Notes: a model not told the origin generated them from the letters alone. Positions 8,090 to 17,285 are shown, counted from the stretch's first letter. The stretch is 64,000 nucleotides of DNA from Frigoribacterium sp. Leaf8 (GCF_001421165.1 NZ_LMKB01000005.1:1069791-1133790), one strand, 5' to 3'. Numbers and translations are program-made.

Positions 8090-9454
8090 CTAGAGTCGCA
8101 CGCCCCGCGCGGCCATGAACGGCACGGGGTTGGTCGAGGCGCCGCCGACGCGGGTCTCGAAGTGGAGGTGGCAGCCGGTGGAGTTGCCGGTCGAACCGAC
8201 GAGCGCGATCAACTGGCCCGCGACGACGCTCTGCCCGCGGGACACCTTGATGCCCCCGTTGACGATGTGGCCGTACGCGGTCGAGACGCCGCCGCCGTGG
8301 CTGACCTGGATGTAGTTGCCGTAGCCGCCGGTCAGGCCCGCGAAGGTGACCGTCCCGGAGGTCGCCGCGTAGATCGGGCTGTTGCAGCCGGGGGCCAGGT
8401 CGATGCCGTCGTGCATGCGGTACACGCCGGTCACGGGGTTCACGCGCATGCCGTAGCCGCTCGACATGTACCCGGCGCTGGGGCGCACCCAGCCCGAGCC
8501 GCTCGAGGCACCGCCACCGCCGGACGAACCGCCGCCGGCGGACGGGGCGGGCGCGGGTGCGGAGGGCGTCGAGGGTCGGGCAGCGGCGGCCGCGGCAGCC
8601 GCGGCGCGCTGCTGACGGAGCGCCTCGGCCTGGCGGGCGGCCTCGGCGGCGGCGGCGGCCTTGCGGGCCTCTTCGGCCTGACGCGCGACCTCGACGCCGG
8701 TGGCGTAGTCGGCCTCGGTCTGCAGGCTCTGGTCTTGCAGCACGGCGAGCTGGCCCTGGAGGCGCGACTCGTTCTCCTGCTGGGCGGCGACGGCGGCCGC
8801 GGCGGCGTCGGACGCGGCCTGGGCCTCGTCCATCGAGACCTGGGCGGCTCCCTGCAACTTCACGAGCGCGTCCGAGGCGACCTTGGCCTGGTCGGACAGC
8901 GACTGGGCCACGTTGCGGTCGTTCACGGCCTGCTGACGGATGCCGTCGGTCTGCTCGGTGAGCTTGCTCATCGCGCCGAGGCGGTACAGCAGGTCGTCGG
9001 CCTGCTCGGTGTCGCCCACGAGCTGCGACGACACGTCACCGCCACCGGTGCGGGCGAGCTGCGCCGAGACCTGACCGGCGCGCTGTTCGCTGGCGTCGGC
9101 CACCGCAGCCTTCTCGTCGGCCTGCGACTGCAGTTCGGCGAGCTTGGCGGCACCGGCGTCGGCGTCGGCCTGGGCCTGCTCGAACTCGGCACCGAGGCGT
9201 TCGGCCTCGGCCTGGGCGGTGGTGGCGTCGCTCGCGAGCTGGTCGAGCAGCCCCTGGATGCGGCTGACCTCGGAAGCCTTCGCCGACTCGCTCGACCGGG
9301 CCGCCTGGACGTCGTCCCACGTCGGGTACGAGGCGGCCTGTGCGGGCGAGCCCCCGAGCACCGCGCCCGACGCGACGAGCGTGAGGCTGAGCAGCACCGT
9401 CGCCACGGCGGCGGCGACGCCCTGACGGCGGGGCAGGGACACGGGCGAAGTCAC
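8090..9454 (-). CDS. Secreted M23 peptidoglycan endopeptidase with coiled coil
   Basis: 454 residues. A signal peptide (1-41, ending AQAA) is followed by a long Ala/Gln/Glu coiled coil (about 45-270), a Ser/Gly/Pro linker (about 285-325) and a C-terminal M23 (LytM) domain. The zinc ligands are visible in YRMHDGIDL and in STGCHLHFE. This layout matches the EnvC/RipA-like wall hydrolases that act in cell separation, with the coiled coil controlling activity. A promoter-like pair sits about 80 bp upstream. Confidence 0.92.
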   Translation of the reverse strand: MTSPVSLPRRQGVAAAVATVLLSLTLVASGAVLGGSPAQAASYPTWDDVQAARSSESAKASEVSRIQGLLDQLASDATTAQAEAERLGAEFEQAQADADAGAAKLAELQSQADEKAAVADASEQRAGQVSAQLARTGGGDVSSQLVGDTEQADDLLYRLGAMSKLTEQTDGIRQQAVNDRNVAQSLSDQAKVASDALVKLQGAAQVSMDEAQAASDAAAAAVAAQQENESRLQGQLAVLQDQSLQTEADYATGVEVARQAEEARKAAAAAEAARQAEALRQQRAAAAAAAAARPSTPSAPAPAPSAGGGSSGGGGASSGSGWVRPSAGYMSSGYGMRVNPVTGVYRMHDGIDLAPGCNSPIYAATSGTVTFAGLTGGYGNYIQVSHGGGVSTAYGHIVNGGIKVSRGQSVVAGQLIALVGSTGNSTGCHLHFETRVGGASTNPVPFMAARGVRL

Positions 9455-9801
9455 GGAGGAGCACCTATCTGTGGTCGGTCCTGAGCCCGCTGGACGCGCC
9501 GGATCGACGGTCGTCGGGGGTGGGGAACCCGCTCAGCCTACGGGCGGAACCGGGAAGGGTAAACCCGCACCTCAGGGTTTCTCGTCATCGGCATGTCCCC
9601 AGTCAGGGGTTCACAGGGGGATTCACGACATGACTCCAGTCACATCCGTCACACGATCTGTACCCCGATCGACGAAGAGGCGCGAGTCGGCGACACCCGT
9701 CGCCCACCACGACGGGCATCGCCGTTCCGGGCCGGGCCGGGCCGGGCCGGGGCCGGGCCGACCATCGGGCACCCGGCACCGGCGCCGAGCCGCCAGGCGG
9801 G
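9455..9801 (-). other. 347-bp gap: leader and promoter of M23 gene, GGGCC tract
   Basis: No gene is seen. It contains the probable M23 promoter (9535-9563). About 9600-9625 there is a small hairpin-like block with paired TGGGG/CCCCA segments. At 9728-9760 there is a run of five to six GGGCC units next to the end of the MarR gene. I found no convincing riboswitch core. Confidence 0.6.
9535..9563 (-). promoter_or_regulatory. Probable promoter of the M23 hydrolase gene
   Basis: Read on the minus strand: TTTACC, a 17-nt spacer, TAGGCT. It lies 81 bp before the start codon, which would give a leader of about 75 nt. Confidence 0.5.
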
Positions 9802-10242
9802 TCAGTCGACGAAGGCCGAGTTCAGACGGTGGAGCGCCGCAGCGAGCGCGTCGACCTCGGCGGGCGTCCACCCCTCGAGCCGGTCGGCCAGTGCGGACCG
9901 GTTGGCGTCGACCGATCGGGCGAGCAGGTCACGACCACGGGCGGTCAGCGTGAGCGCCTGGCCGCGGCGACCCTCGACCGCGGCCCCTGCGCCGGGCTCG
10001 ACCAGGCCCAGCTCGACGAGTCCGCCGAGCTGGCGCGAGACGGTCGAGCGGTTCAGCCCGAAGTCGGCGGCGATGTCGGTGGCGCGGCAGCCGGGGTGGG
10101 TGGCGATGAAGGTGACGAGCGAGTGCTCGACGAACGACAGCGGGGCACTCTTGTGCCGGGCACGGGCGACGGCCCGTCGGGACACGGTCTCGAGCTCCGA
10201 GTAGACCGTGTCGATTCCTCGCTGCCCCCGCTGGTCCGTCAC
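9802..10242 (-). CDS. MarR family transcriptional regulator
   Basis: 146 residues. The winged helix is visible: ATDIAADFGLNRSTVSRQLGGLVELGLVEPG (about residues 62-92), then the wing GRRGQALTLTARGRDLL. Long helices on both sides form the dimer. It is divergent from a membrane-protein gene, with a perfect 15-bp palindrome between them, so it most likely represses that gene and itself. Confidence 0.9.
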   Translation of the reverse strand: MTDQRGQRGIDTVYSELETVSRRAVARARHKSAPLSFVEHSLVTFIATHPGCRATDIAADFGLNRSTVSRQLGGLVELGLVEPGAGAAVEGRRGQALTLTARGRDLLARSVDANRSALADRLEGWTPAEVDALAAALHRLNSAFVD

Positions 10243-10291
10243 GGGGTCAGCCTAACGGCGGGTGGTCGGGAACACCGAGGGGGTCGTTTGT

Positions 10292-10306
10292 GTTGCATAA
10301 TGCAAC
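10292..10306. promoter_or_regulatory. MarR-type operator palindrome
   Basis: GTTGCATAATGCAAC is perfectly symmetric about a central A (arms GTTGCAT / ATGCAAC). It sits 50 bp from the MarR start and 44 bp from the GTG of the membrane-protein gene. TTGCA-N-TGCAA-like palindromes are typical MarR family sites. Confidence 0.82.
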
Positions 10307-10349
10307 TGTAGACCGACGGGCAACGGCGCCCCCGACCACGAGGAGCCCC

Positions 10350-11525
10350 GTGACGACCACCGACCTGACCCTGCACCGCCCGGACGACGGCGCGCGCCCC
10401 GACCACGACTCGTTCCGCGCCGACGCGCTCCGGGACCGGGACGACCGACCCGACCCGCGCCTCCACCGGGGTCACCAGCACGCCGGGCCCGCGATCGCGC
10501 GCCACCCGCGTCCCGACGCCGCGGCCTGGCGGTCCCTCGGCCTGCACGTGCTCATCCCGCTCTTCCTGGCCACCGGCATGGCCCTCGCCTACCTCGGCGC
10601 CTTCGGCCACCCGACCCCCCACCACGTGCCCGTCGCCGTCGTGGGCAGCTCGGCCCAGAGCGAGGTCTTCGCCCAACAGCTCAACGACGCCGACCCGGAC
10701 GCCCTCGACGTGCGCACCGTCGCCGACGCCGACTCGGCGCGCAGGCTCATCACCGACCGCGAGATCTCGGGTGCGTTCGAGGTGGGCGCCACCGACGCGA
10801 CGCTGTACGTCTCGTCCGCTGCGTCGGACACGACCGCGAGCGTCCTGCAGAAGGTGTTCGGTCCGGTCGCCTACCGACTCGGGCTGCCCCTGAAGGTCGA
10901 CGACGTCGTCCCGAGCGGCGAGGGCGACCCGACCGGACAGGGCCTGTTCTTCCTGCTCGTCGCCCTGAGCGTCGGCGCATACGCGAGTGCCGCAGCCATC
11001 TCGGCGGCGAGCGCCCGGCTGGGACTCGGCTCGCGCCTCCTCGCCGGGGTCGTCACGGCGGCCGTGATCGCGGCGATCGGCACCGTCGTGGTCGGCCCCG
11101 TCTACGGCATCGTCACGACCGGCCTCTGGGGCATCGCCCTCGTCAGCTGGTTGTACGTGACCGCCGTCGTCGTGATCGGCATCGGCCTGCACCCCCTGCT
11201 CCGCCACTGGACCACGCCGGCCCTGACCATGCTCTTCGTCATGCTGAACTTCACCAGCTCGGGCGGAGTCTTCTCGTCGCAGCTCGTGCCGCCCTTCTTC
11301 GGCGCGTTGGGTGCCTTCTGGAACGGCTCGGCCTGGCTGCACGCCACGCAGTCGATCGTGTACTTCCCCGGCCAGGGATGGGGCCGGGCCGGTCTGACGC
11401 TCGCACTCTGGCTGGCCGCGGGGCTCGCCCTCGCCGGACTCACCCACCTCTGGAGCGTGCGCCGCACCCGGCTCGCGAACGAGCGCGTGGCCGTCCGCGA
11501 GGACGAGGAGGGCATCGCCGCCTGA
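10350..11525 (+). CDS. ABC-2/YhgE-like membrane protein under MarR control
   Basis: 391 residues from a GTG preceded by AGGAG. An earlier in-frame ATG at 10290 lies in the operator, so I reject it. The ~75-residue hydrophilic start is followed by one membrane helix (about 55-80), a ~130-residue extracytoplasmic part and five or six helices in the C-terminal half. This is the DUF3533 / ABC-2 permease (YhgE/Pip) layout, often linked to export of toxic compounds. No ATPase is adjacent. Divergence from MarR suggests a stress- or drug-induced exporter. Confidence 0.75.
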   Translation: MTTTDLTLHRPDDGARPDHDSFRADALRDRDDRPDPRLHRGHQHAGPAIARHPRPDAAAWRSLGLHVLIPLFLATGMALAYLGAFGHPTPHHVPVAVVGSSAQSEVFAQQLNDADPDALDVRTVADADSARRLITDREISGAFEVGATDATLYVSSAASDTTASVLQKVFGPVAYRLGLPLKVDDVVPSGEGDPTGQGLFFLLVALSVGAYASAAAISAASARLGLGSRLLAGVVTAAVIAAIGTVVVGPVYGIVTTGLWGIALVSWLYVTAVVVIGIGLHPLLRHWTTPALTMLFVMLNFTSSGGVFSSQLVPPFFGALGAFWNGSAWLHATQSIVYFPGQGWGRAGLTLALWLAAGLALAGLTHLWSVRRTRLANERVAVREDEEGIAA

Positions 11526-11623
11526 GCCGCAGGGCGTCGGGGACGCCGGTGACGCCGGGCGCGGCGGTGACGCGTGCGACACCGGGCGCCGGGCCCGCCG
11601 GGGACGCGTGCGAGACTCGACCG

Positions 11624-12901
11624 GTGACGACGACGCACGAGACCCTCCGGCCACCCCGACGCGACGAGCGGAACTGGGCCGACAGCTTCAGCTACGGGGC
11701 GACCCGGGTCGTGCAGCCGACCACGATCGACGAGCTGAGCGAGCTGGTCGCCGGGGCCCCGCGCATCCGGGCCCTGGGCACGCGCCACTCCTTCAGCGAC
11801 GTGGCCGACGGACCGGGGCTGTTGGTCTCGACCACGGCGTTGCCCGCCGACCCGGTGATCTCGGACGACGGCCACGGCGTGACCGTCGGGGCCGGCACGA
11901 ACTACGCCGTCGTCGCGCAGCACCTCGACCGACACGGACTCGCCCTGCTGAACATGGGCTCGCTGCCGCACATCTCGGTGGGTGGAGCGATCGCGACCGG
12001 CACCCACGGCTCGGGACTCGGCCTCGGGAGCCTGTCGAGCGCGGTGTCGGCCCTCGAGATCGTCGGGCCCGACGGGTCGCTCCGGACCGTGCGTCGTGGA
12101 CAGCCGGGCTTCGACGGCAGCGTCGTGGCCCTGGGCGCCCTCGGCGTGGTGGTCCGGGTGACCCTCGACGTCCAACCCGGGTTCCGCATGCGACAGGACA
12201 CCTACGTCGACCTGCCCTGGTCGAGCGTCGACGACCACCTGATGGACGTCATGGGAGCCGGGTACAGCGTCAGCTTCTTCCACGAGTTCGACCACCGCAT
12301 CCGCGAGGTGCTGGTCAAGTCGCGCGTGCCCGACGGCCTCGCCGACGTGTCGATGCCCCGTGACCTGTGGGGCGCCCGCCCCGCCCCCGTCGACGAGCAC
12401 GCCGAGGTCACCGGTACGAAGTCGACGCCCATGGACGGCAGCGTGGGGTCGTGGGCCGACCGGTTGCCGCATTTCCGCATCGACGCCACCCCGTCCGTGG
12501 GTTCCGAACTGCAGAGCGAACACTTCGTCGCCCTCGAGGACGGTGCGGCCGCCCTCCGCGCCGTACGACGCCTCGGCGACGAGCTACGCCCGCACCTGCA
12601 CACCTGCGAGACCCGCACCGTCGCGGGCGACCCGCTCTGGTTGAGCCCGACACCACAGGACAGCCTGGGCATCGCCTTCACCTGGAAGAAGCACCCCGCC
12701 GAGGTCGCGGCCTTGATCCCCCGGGTCGAGGAGGCGCTGGCCCCGTTCACCCCGCGCCCCCACTGGGGCAAGCTGTCGGCCCTGCCGCACGCGGCGATCG
12801 TCGCGGCCTACCCGAGGCTGACGGATTTCGCCGACCTCGTGCGCGACATCGACCCCGAGGGCAAGTTCGGCGGCCCGGCCGTGGAGCGCCTGCTCGCCTA
12901 G
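11624..12901 (+). CDS. D-arabinono-1,4-lactone oxidase family flavoprotein (alditol oxidase-like)
   Basis: 425 residues from a GTG. The FAD-binding PCMH fold opens with NWADSFSYGATRVVQPTTIDELSELV and continues with IRALGTRHSFSDVA, where the His is the usual covalent flavin site. It then shows SLPHISVGGAIATGTHGSG, and the C-terminal substrate domain ends with PRPHWGKL. These enzymes (AldO, xylitol oxidase) oxidise alditols or sugar lactones with O2 and release H2O2. A close paralogue lies at 58464-59720 in the arabinose region. It is probably cotranscribed with the gene upstream (98-bp gap), though they need not be related in function. Confidence 0.88.
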   Translation: MTTTHETLRPPRRDERNWADSFSYGATRVVQPTTIDELSELVAGAPRIRALGTRHSFSDVADGPGLLVSTTALPADPVISDDGHGVTVGAGTNYAVVAQHLDRHGLALLNMGSLPHISVGGAIATGTHGSGLGLGSLSSAVSALEIVGPDGSLRTVRRGQPGFDGSVVALGALGVVVRVTLDVQPGFRMRQDTYVDLPWSSVDDHLMDVMGAGYSVSFFHEFDHRIREVLVKSRVPDGLADVSMPRDLWGARPAPVDEHAEVTGTKSTPMDGSVGSWADRLPHFRIDATPSVGSELQSEHFVALEDGAAALRAVRRLGDELRPHLHTCETRTVAGDPLWLSPTPQDSLGIAFTWKKHPAEVAALIPRVEEALAPFTPRPHWGKLSALPHAAIVAAYPRLTDFADLVRDIDPEGKFGGPAVERLLA

Positions 12902-12970
12902 CCGCGACGGCGTGGAGCGCGTGCGCGCCTAGGCGCGACGGCGTGGAGCGCGTGCGCGCCTAGGCGCGAC
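12870..12970 (+). repeat. 31-bp tandem repeat from a gene's 3' end
   Basis: The last codons of the oxidase gene and the following ~70 bp repeat with period 31 (unit core GGCGTGGAGCGCGTGCGCGCC), about 2.7 copies. The first copy is in the reading frame and includes the stop codon; the next are non-coding. Confidence 0.8.
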
Positions 12971-13003
12971 AGGTGGTCGACGGGTCGGGCCCCGGGTCGG
13001 GCT

Positions 13004-13681
13004 TCAGTAGGACTCGCCGGTGGGGTCCGCCGCCTCGAGGTCGAGCAGCTCGGCCCCGCCGACGGGCAGGCCCTGCCAGGTCTGCAGGCGCCAGCCGGCC
13101 TCGATGCTGCCCTCGAGGGTGACGACCCCCGTGTTCTCGAGCAGGTGCTGACGGATGAACTCGTCGTCGGCGTTGACCGCCCGCGAGCCGACCCAGGCCC
13201 GGATGGCCGCACCGTGACTGACGGCCGCGACCGTCTCGTGCCCGTCGCCCTCGGCCCCGGCGATCAGGTCGGCCAACGCGGCGTCGTACCGCGCGTAGAA
13301 CTCGTGCCCGTCCTCGGAACCGGGCACCCGGACGTCGAGGTCGCCCGACGCCCAGGAGAAGACGCAGCCGACGTAGGCCGTGACCGCCTCGATGTCGTGT
13401 CGGCCCTCGAGGTCGCCCGCCTTCACCTCGCGCAACCCGTCGAGCACCGTCGGCGCGAGGCCCCGGGCGGCGGCCAGAGGAGCCGCGGTGAGCTGCGTCC
13501 GCACGAGCGTGCTGACGAGGAGGGCACCGATCGTCTCGTCGGCGAGGGCGGCGGGCAGAGCCTCGGCCTGCCGTCGACCGAGGTCGGTGAGCCCGACGCC
13601 GGGCGCGACGGTGCCGAGGACGCCCTCGACGTTGTCGGGGGTCTGACCGTGGCGGATCAACAACAGGCGCATGATCGTCAA
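13004..13681 (-). CDS. Histidine phosphatase family protein
   Basis: 225 residues. The catalytic RHGQT is at about residues 10-14 (LLLIRHGQTPDN). Next come the conserved VSTLVRTQLTAAPLA segment, the general acid region in LREVKAGDLEG, and the second His in AAVSHGAAIRAW. This is a cytosolic phosphoglycerate-mutase-like phosphatase of unknown substrate. The frame starts at MTIM, but an internal ATG four residues later (MRLLLIRHG) is equally good. It is followed by a kinase gene upstream on the same strand after 31 bp. Confidence 0.9.
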   Translation of the reverse strand: MTIMRLLLIRHGQTPDNVEGVLGTVAPGVGLTDLGRRQAEALPAALADETIGALLVSTLVRTQLTAAPLAAARGLAPTVLDGLREVKAGDLEGRHDIEAVTAYVGCVFSWASGDLDVRVPGSEDGHEFYARYDAALADLIAGAEGDGHETVAAVSHGAAIRAWVGSRAVNADDEFIRQHLLENTGVVTLEGSIEAGWRLQTWQGLPVGGAELLDLEAADPTGESY

Positions 13682-13712
13682 CCCTACGGTGGACCCCCGA
13701 CACCGGCGGTCG

Positions 13713-14432
13713 TCAGGCGTCGGGCCAGAGGCGACCGGCGTCCACGACGACGTCGGCCCGGGCGCGGGTGGCCCGCACGAGCCGGGCGTTCGCCTCGTCG
13801 GGACCCGCGGCCCAGGCCTCGGCGGCTCCGGGCGTCATGCCGAAGCGGACGTGACGGGCGACGAGCCAGCGCCGTCGCCGCTCGGCCGGGGTGTCGACGA
13901 ACCACACCTCGTCGAACGTCGCGCGCACCGCGGGCCAGGGCGTGAGCTCGGCCAGCAGGTAGTTCCCCTCGCTGACCACGACCTCGACGGACGGATCGAC
14001 CTCGACCGCGCCGCCGATCGACTCCTCGACGCCCCGGACGTACTCGGGTGCCCACACCGTCCCCGACCGGGACCGCAGCCGCTCGAGCAGGGCGAGGTAG
14101 CCGTCGGCGTCGAAGGTGTCGATCGCGCCCTTGCGGTCGAGGCGGCCGAGCCGGGCCAGGGTGGCGCCCGCGAGGTGGAACCCGTCCATCGGCACGACCA
14201 CGGCCCTCACCCCGACCCGCGTGAGCCCCTCGACGACGGCCGCGGCGACCGTGCTCTTGCCGCCCCCGGGCTCGCCGGCGACGCCGATCAGGGTGCGGAC
14301 GGACGTCGGGACGGGACCGCCGGGGGACGCGAGGCCCGCGGAGGAGCCGCGCCGCGCCTCCTGCGTCCGGGCGTGGACCGCCAGGGCTCGGGCGACGAGG
14401 TCCTCCACCGAACCGAGCGGCGTACCGGTCAC
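13713..14432 (-). CDS. Nucleoside/nucleotide kinase family protein (uridine-kinase-like)
   Basis: 239 residues. P-loop GEPGGGKST at about 50-58 (IGVAGEPGGGKSTVAAAV), then VVVPMDGFHL (a Walker-B-like DGFH typical of PRK/uridine kinase relatives), RKGAIDTFDADGYL, and VVVSEGNYLL. These features match the actinobacterial nucleoside/nucleotide kinase family and FrcK-like fructokinases. The substrate is unknown. Its ATG overlaps the stop of the DedA gene by 4 bp (ATGA), so the two are translationally coupled. Confidence 0.87.
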   Translation of the reverse strand: MTGTPLGSVEDLVARALAVHARTQEARRGSSAGLASPGGPVPTSVRTLIGVAGEPGGGKSTVAAAVVEGLTRVGVRAVVVPMDGFHLAGATLARLGRLDRKGAIDTFDADGYLALLERLRSRSGTVWAPEYVRGVEESIGGAVEVDPSVEVVVSEGNYLLAELTPWPAVRATFDEVWFVDTPAERRRRWLVARHVRFGMTPGAAEAWAAGPDEANARLVRATRARADVVVDAGRLWPDA

Positions 14433-15187
14433 TCGGGGCGGCCGGCCGAGCCCGGACCGGTGCCCGCCTCGTCGCCGACGTCCGCGGTCCGCAGCTCGGT
14501 GAGGGCCGCCTCACGCCGCGACCGGCGCCAGGCGAGCAGGGCGTGCAGGGCGATGGGCACGACCGACAGCACGACGAGCACGACCGCCAGCACGTCGATG
14601 TGGTCGCGGATGAACGGGATGCCGCCGAGCAGCGAGCCGAGCACCGTCATGCCCACGGCCCAGAGGAAGGCGCCGGTCACGTTGAAGAGCAGGAACCTGC
14701 GGTACCGGTAGCCCGCGGTCCCCGCGGCCAGCGGGACGTAGGTGCGGACGATCGGGACGAACCGACCGAGGATCAGGCTCGTGCCGCCGTACTTCGCGAA
14801 GAAGGCCTCCGCACGCTCGAGGTAGGCCGTCTTCAGGATGCGTGCGTCGTCCTTGAACAGGCGTCGGCCGAAGCGGTTGCCGAGGAAGTAACCCACCTGG
14901 TCGCCGAGGACCGCGGCGACGAAGGCGCAGAGGGCGATCACCCAGACCTGCAGCCCCAGCGCCTCGTGCAGCACGCCGGCGGTGAAGAGCAGCGAGTCGC
15001 CGGGCAGGAACGGGAACAGCACGCCCGACTCGATGAAGACCATCAGCGAGATGCCGGCGAGGGCCCAGGGCCCCAGCGCGGGCAGCAGCTCGTCCGGGTT
15101 GAAGAGGACGAACCCCCCGCCGGTGGACGCGGGCAGGGCGGCGAGCAGGGTGTCGGCGATCACGAGGGACGACTGTAACGGGTCCAC
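14429..15187 (-). CDS. DedA family membrane protein
   Basis: 252 residues from a GTG at 15187; an ATG at 15226 or a GTG at 15163 are alternatives, and none has a strong ribosome site. It has the DedA signatures PFLPGDSLLFTAG and FGRRLFKDDARILKTAYLERAEAFFAKYGG, followed by LILGRFVPIVRTYVPLAAG, which carries the essential Arg and Pro residues. There are five to six membrane segments. DedA proteins act in lipid carrier flipping (undecaprenyl phosphate or phospholipid) and membrane homeostasis. It precedes the kinase gene in the same operon. Confidence 0.88.
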   Translation of the reverse strand: MDPLQSSLVIADTLLAALPASTGGGFVLFNPDELLPALGPWALAGISLMVFIESGVLFPFLPGDSLLFTAGVLHEALGLQVWVIALCAFVAAVLGDQVGYFLGNRFGRRLFKDDARILKTAYLERAEAFFAKYGGTSLILGRFVPIVRTYVPLAAGTAGYRYRRFLLFNVTGAFLWAVGMTVLGSLLGGIPFIRDHIDVLAVVLVVLSVVPIALHALLAWRRSRREAALTELRTADVGDEAGTGPGSAGRPE

Positions 15188-15327
15188 CCCGGGTCGCGGC
15201 GTCCACCGAGCGGACCACTCGCGCATCCACCGGTCTCGGCCGGGCGGGGGATGCCCCCGGGCGCACCGCGCCCCTAGCCTGGGGCGATGCGGACACCCCT
15301 CAGCATGCCGACGACAGGACGCACGCG

Positions 15328-16290
15328 ATGATCGAAGCCCGGAACCTCACCAAGATCTACGGAGACAAGCGCGCGCTCGACGACGCCACCTTCACGGTCC
15401 GACCCGGCCTCGTCACCGGGTTCCTCGGCCCGAACGGCGCCGGCAAGTCCACCACCATGCGCATGATCGTCGGGCTCGACCGCCCCACCAGCGGCAGCGT
15501 CACGGTCAACGGCAAGCGGTTCGCCGACCACGCGGCCCCCCTGCACGAGGTCGGCGTCCTGCTCGACGCCAAGGCCGTGCACACCGGTCGCAGCGCCCAC
15601 GACCACCTGCTCGCCATGGGCGCCACGCACGGCATCGGCAAGAAGCGCGTCGACGAGGTGATCGCCCTGACCGGCCTCGAGTCGGTCGCGAAGAAGCGCG
15701 TCGGCGGGTTCTCGCTCGGCATGGGCCAGCGCCTCGGCATCGCCGCCGCGCTGCTCGGCGACCCGGCCACCGTCATCCTCGACGAACCCGTCAACGGCCT
15801 CGACCCCGAAGGCGTCGTCTGGGTGCGCACCCTGGCCCGCTTCCTCGCGAGCGAGGGTCGCACCGTGTTCCTCTCGTCGCACCTGATGAGCGAGATGGCC
15901 CAGACCGCCGACCACCTCATCGTGCTCGGGCGCGGCAAGGTGCTCGCCGACTCCCCCATCTCGGACGTCATCTCGCAGGCGTCGGGTGACGCCGTGCGCG
16001 TCCGCAGCCCGCACGCCGACCACCTCGTCTCGCTGCTGCAAGGGCCGGACGTCGCCGTCACGGCCGTCGAGCCCGGCGTCGTCGAGCTGCGGGGCATCAC
16101 CGCCGAGCGGGTCGGCGACCTCGCCGCCTCGTCCGGCGTCGTGCTGCACGAGCTCACCCCGCTGGTCCGCTCGCTCGAGGACGCGTACATGACCCTCACG
16201 CAGGACTCCGTCGAATACCACGCAGGAGGCGCGGCGCGAGGCAGCCACGTCGCCCCCGACACGCAGACCCCCCAGGGAGCGACCCGATGA
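15328..16290 (+). CDS. ABC transporter ATP-binding protein (ABC-2/drug-export type)
   Basis: 320 residues. Walker A GPNGAGKST (about 35-43), signature FSLGMGQRLGIAAALLGDP (LGMGQ in place of LSGGQ, common in this subfamily), Walker B ATVILDEPVNGLDP, and switch His in VFLSSHLMSEM. A C-terminal ~90-residue extension is typical of the BcrA/NatA group. It forms an operon with its permease through an ATGA overlap. The substrate is unknown; antibiotic or peptide export is usual for the group. Confidence 0.92.
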   Translation: MIEARNLTKIYGDKRALDDATFTVRPGLVTGFLGPNGAGKSTTMRMIVGLDRPTSGSVTVNGKRFADHAAPLHEVGVLLDAKAVHTGRSAHDHLLAMGATHGIGKKRVDEVIALTGLESVAKKRVGGFSLGMGQRLGIAAALLGDPATVILDEPVNGLDPEGVVWVRTLARFLASEGRTVFLSSHLMSEMAQTADHLIVLGRGKVLADSPISDVISQASGDAVRVRSPHADHLVSLLQGPDVAVTAVEPGVVELRGITAERVGDLAASSGVVLHELTPLVRSLEDAYMTLTQDSVEYHAGGAARGSHVAPDTQTPQGATR

Positions 16291-17165
16291 CCGCCACGAC
16301 CCCCACCCGTCACCGCGACCGACCCGTGCGCCCGACCTCGAAGCTCACCTTCGGCGGCGTGCTGCGCAGCGAGGTCATCAAACTACGTACGCTCCGCTCG
16401 ACCTGGTGGTGCCTGGCGATCATGGTCGTCATCATCGTCGGCTTCGGTGCCCTGTTCGCCCTGAGCGCGGGCCTGTTCCAGGCCGGCGAGGCCAGCACCG
16501 AGCAACAACAGCAGATCGTCGCGCAGTCCGTCTCGGTCGGCGTGGTGTTCGGCCAGCTCGTCGCGTCGATCCTGGGCGCTCTCGTCATCACCGGTGAATT
16601 CGGCACGGGCATGATCCGGTCGACCTTCGCCACGGTGCCCAAGCGCCTGCCCGCGGTCGTCGCCAAGCTCGTCGTCGTCGCGCTGACGCTCTTCGTGGTG
16701 TCGCTGGTCGCCCTCGTCCTGACCCTGCTGATCAACAGCGCGATCCTGCCGTCGAACGACATCACGGTCGACTTCGGCGACGGTGCCCTCTGGCGCAGCG
16801 TGGTCGGAGCCGCGGCCTCGATCGCCTTCATCGGCATGATCGCCTTCTCGCTCGGGGCGATCATCCGCAACGGCGCCGGCGCCATCGCGGCCTCGGTCGG
16901 CCTGGTCTTCGTGCTGCCGATCATCGTGCAGATCTTCACGGCGTTCGTCGACGCCGCCTGGGTCTACACACTGGCCGAGATCATCCCGCCGAACGCCGCC
17001 GCCCGGCTCTACGACTACGTCGTCTCCGGCCAGTCGGCCATGGCCCTGCCGAGCCCCGACGGGGCCCTCGTCCTCGAGCCGTGGAGCGCCCTGCTGGTGC
17101 TCGTCGGCTGGGTCGTCGTGCTCTTCGGTCTGGCGCTCGCGCTCGTGAAGCGACGCGACGTCTGA
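16287..17165 (+). CDS. ABC-2 type permease
   Basis: 292 residues with six membrane segments (near 38-62, 85-110, 118-145, 168-190, 195-225 and 262-285). After a ~25-residue cytoplasmic start comes KLTFGGVLRSEVIKLRTLRSTWW, the usual amphipathic entry of ABC-2 permeases. It overlaps the ATPase stop by 4 bp. Together they form a one-ATPase, one-permease export system. Confidence 0.88.
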   Translation: MTATTPTRHRDRPVRPTSKLTFGGVLRSEVIKLRTLRSTWWCLAIMVVIIVGFGALFALSAGLFQAGEASTEQQQQIVAQSVSVGVVFGQLVASILGALVITGEFGTGMIRSTFATVPKRLPAVVAKLVVVALTLFVVSLVALVLTLLINSAILPSNDITVDFGDGALWRSVVGAAASIAFIGMIAFSLGAIIRNGAGAIAASVGLVFVLPIIVQIFTAFVDAAWVYTLAEIIPPNAAARLYDYVVSGQSAMALPSPDGALVLEPWSALLVLVGWVVVLFGLALALVKRRDV

Positions 17166-17285
17166 CCGACGGGCACCGCGCCTCCTCGGGGTGACGGCGA
17201 CGCGATCGGACGGATCGGGAAGAACCGGACCGTCTCGTACGTTCGGTCGCACAGGCACACCGCCGTCACCTCCGAGGAGCCCCAT

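Noticed and set aside
9455-9801. c-di-AMP (ydaO) riboswitch before the M23 hydrolase
   Set aside because: Such leaders are common before wall hydrolases, but I could not place the conserved core, and a promoter-like pair only ~80 bp from the start leaves too short a leader. A covariance-model scan of this gap would settle it.
10290-10349. ATG start at 10290 for the membrane protein
   Set aside because: It lies inside the MarR palindrome and has no ribosome site; the GTG at 10350 follows AGGAG.
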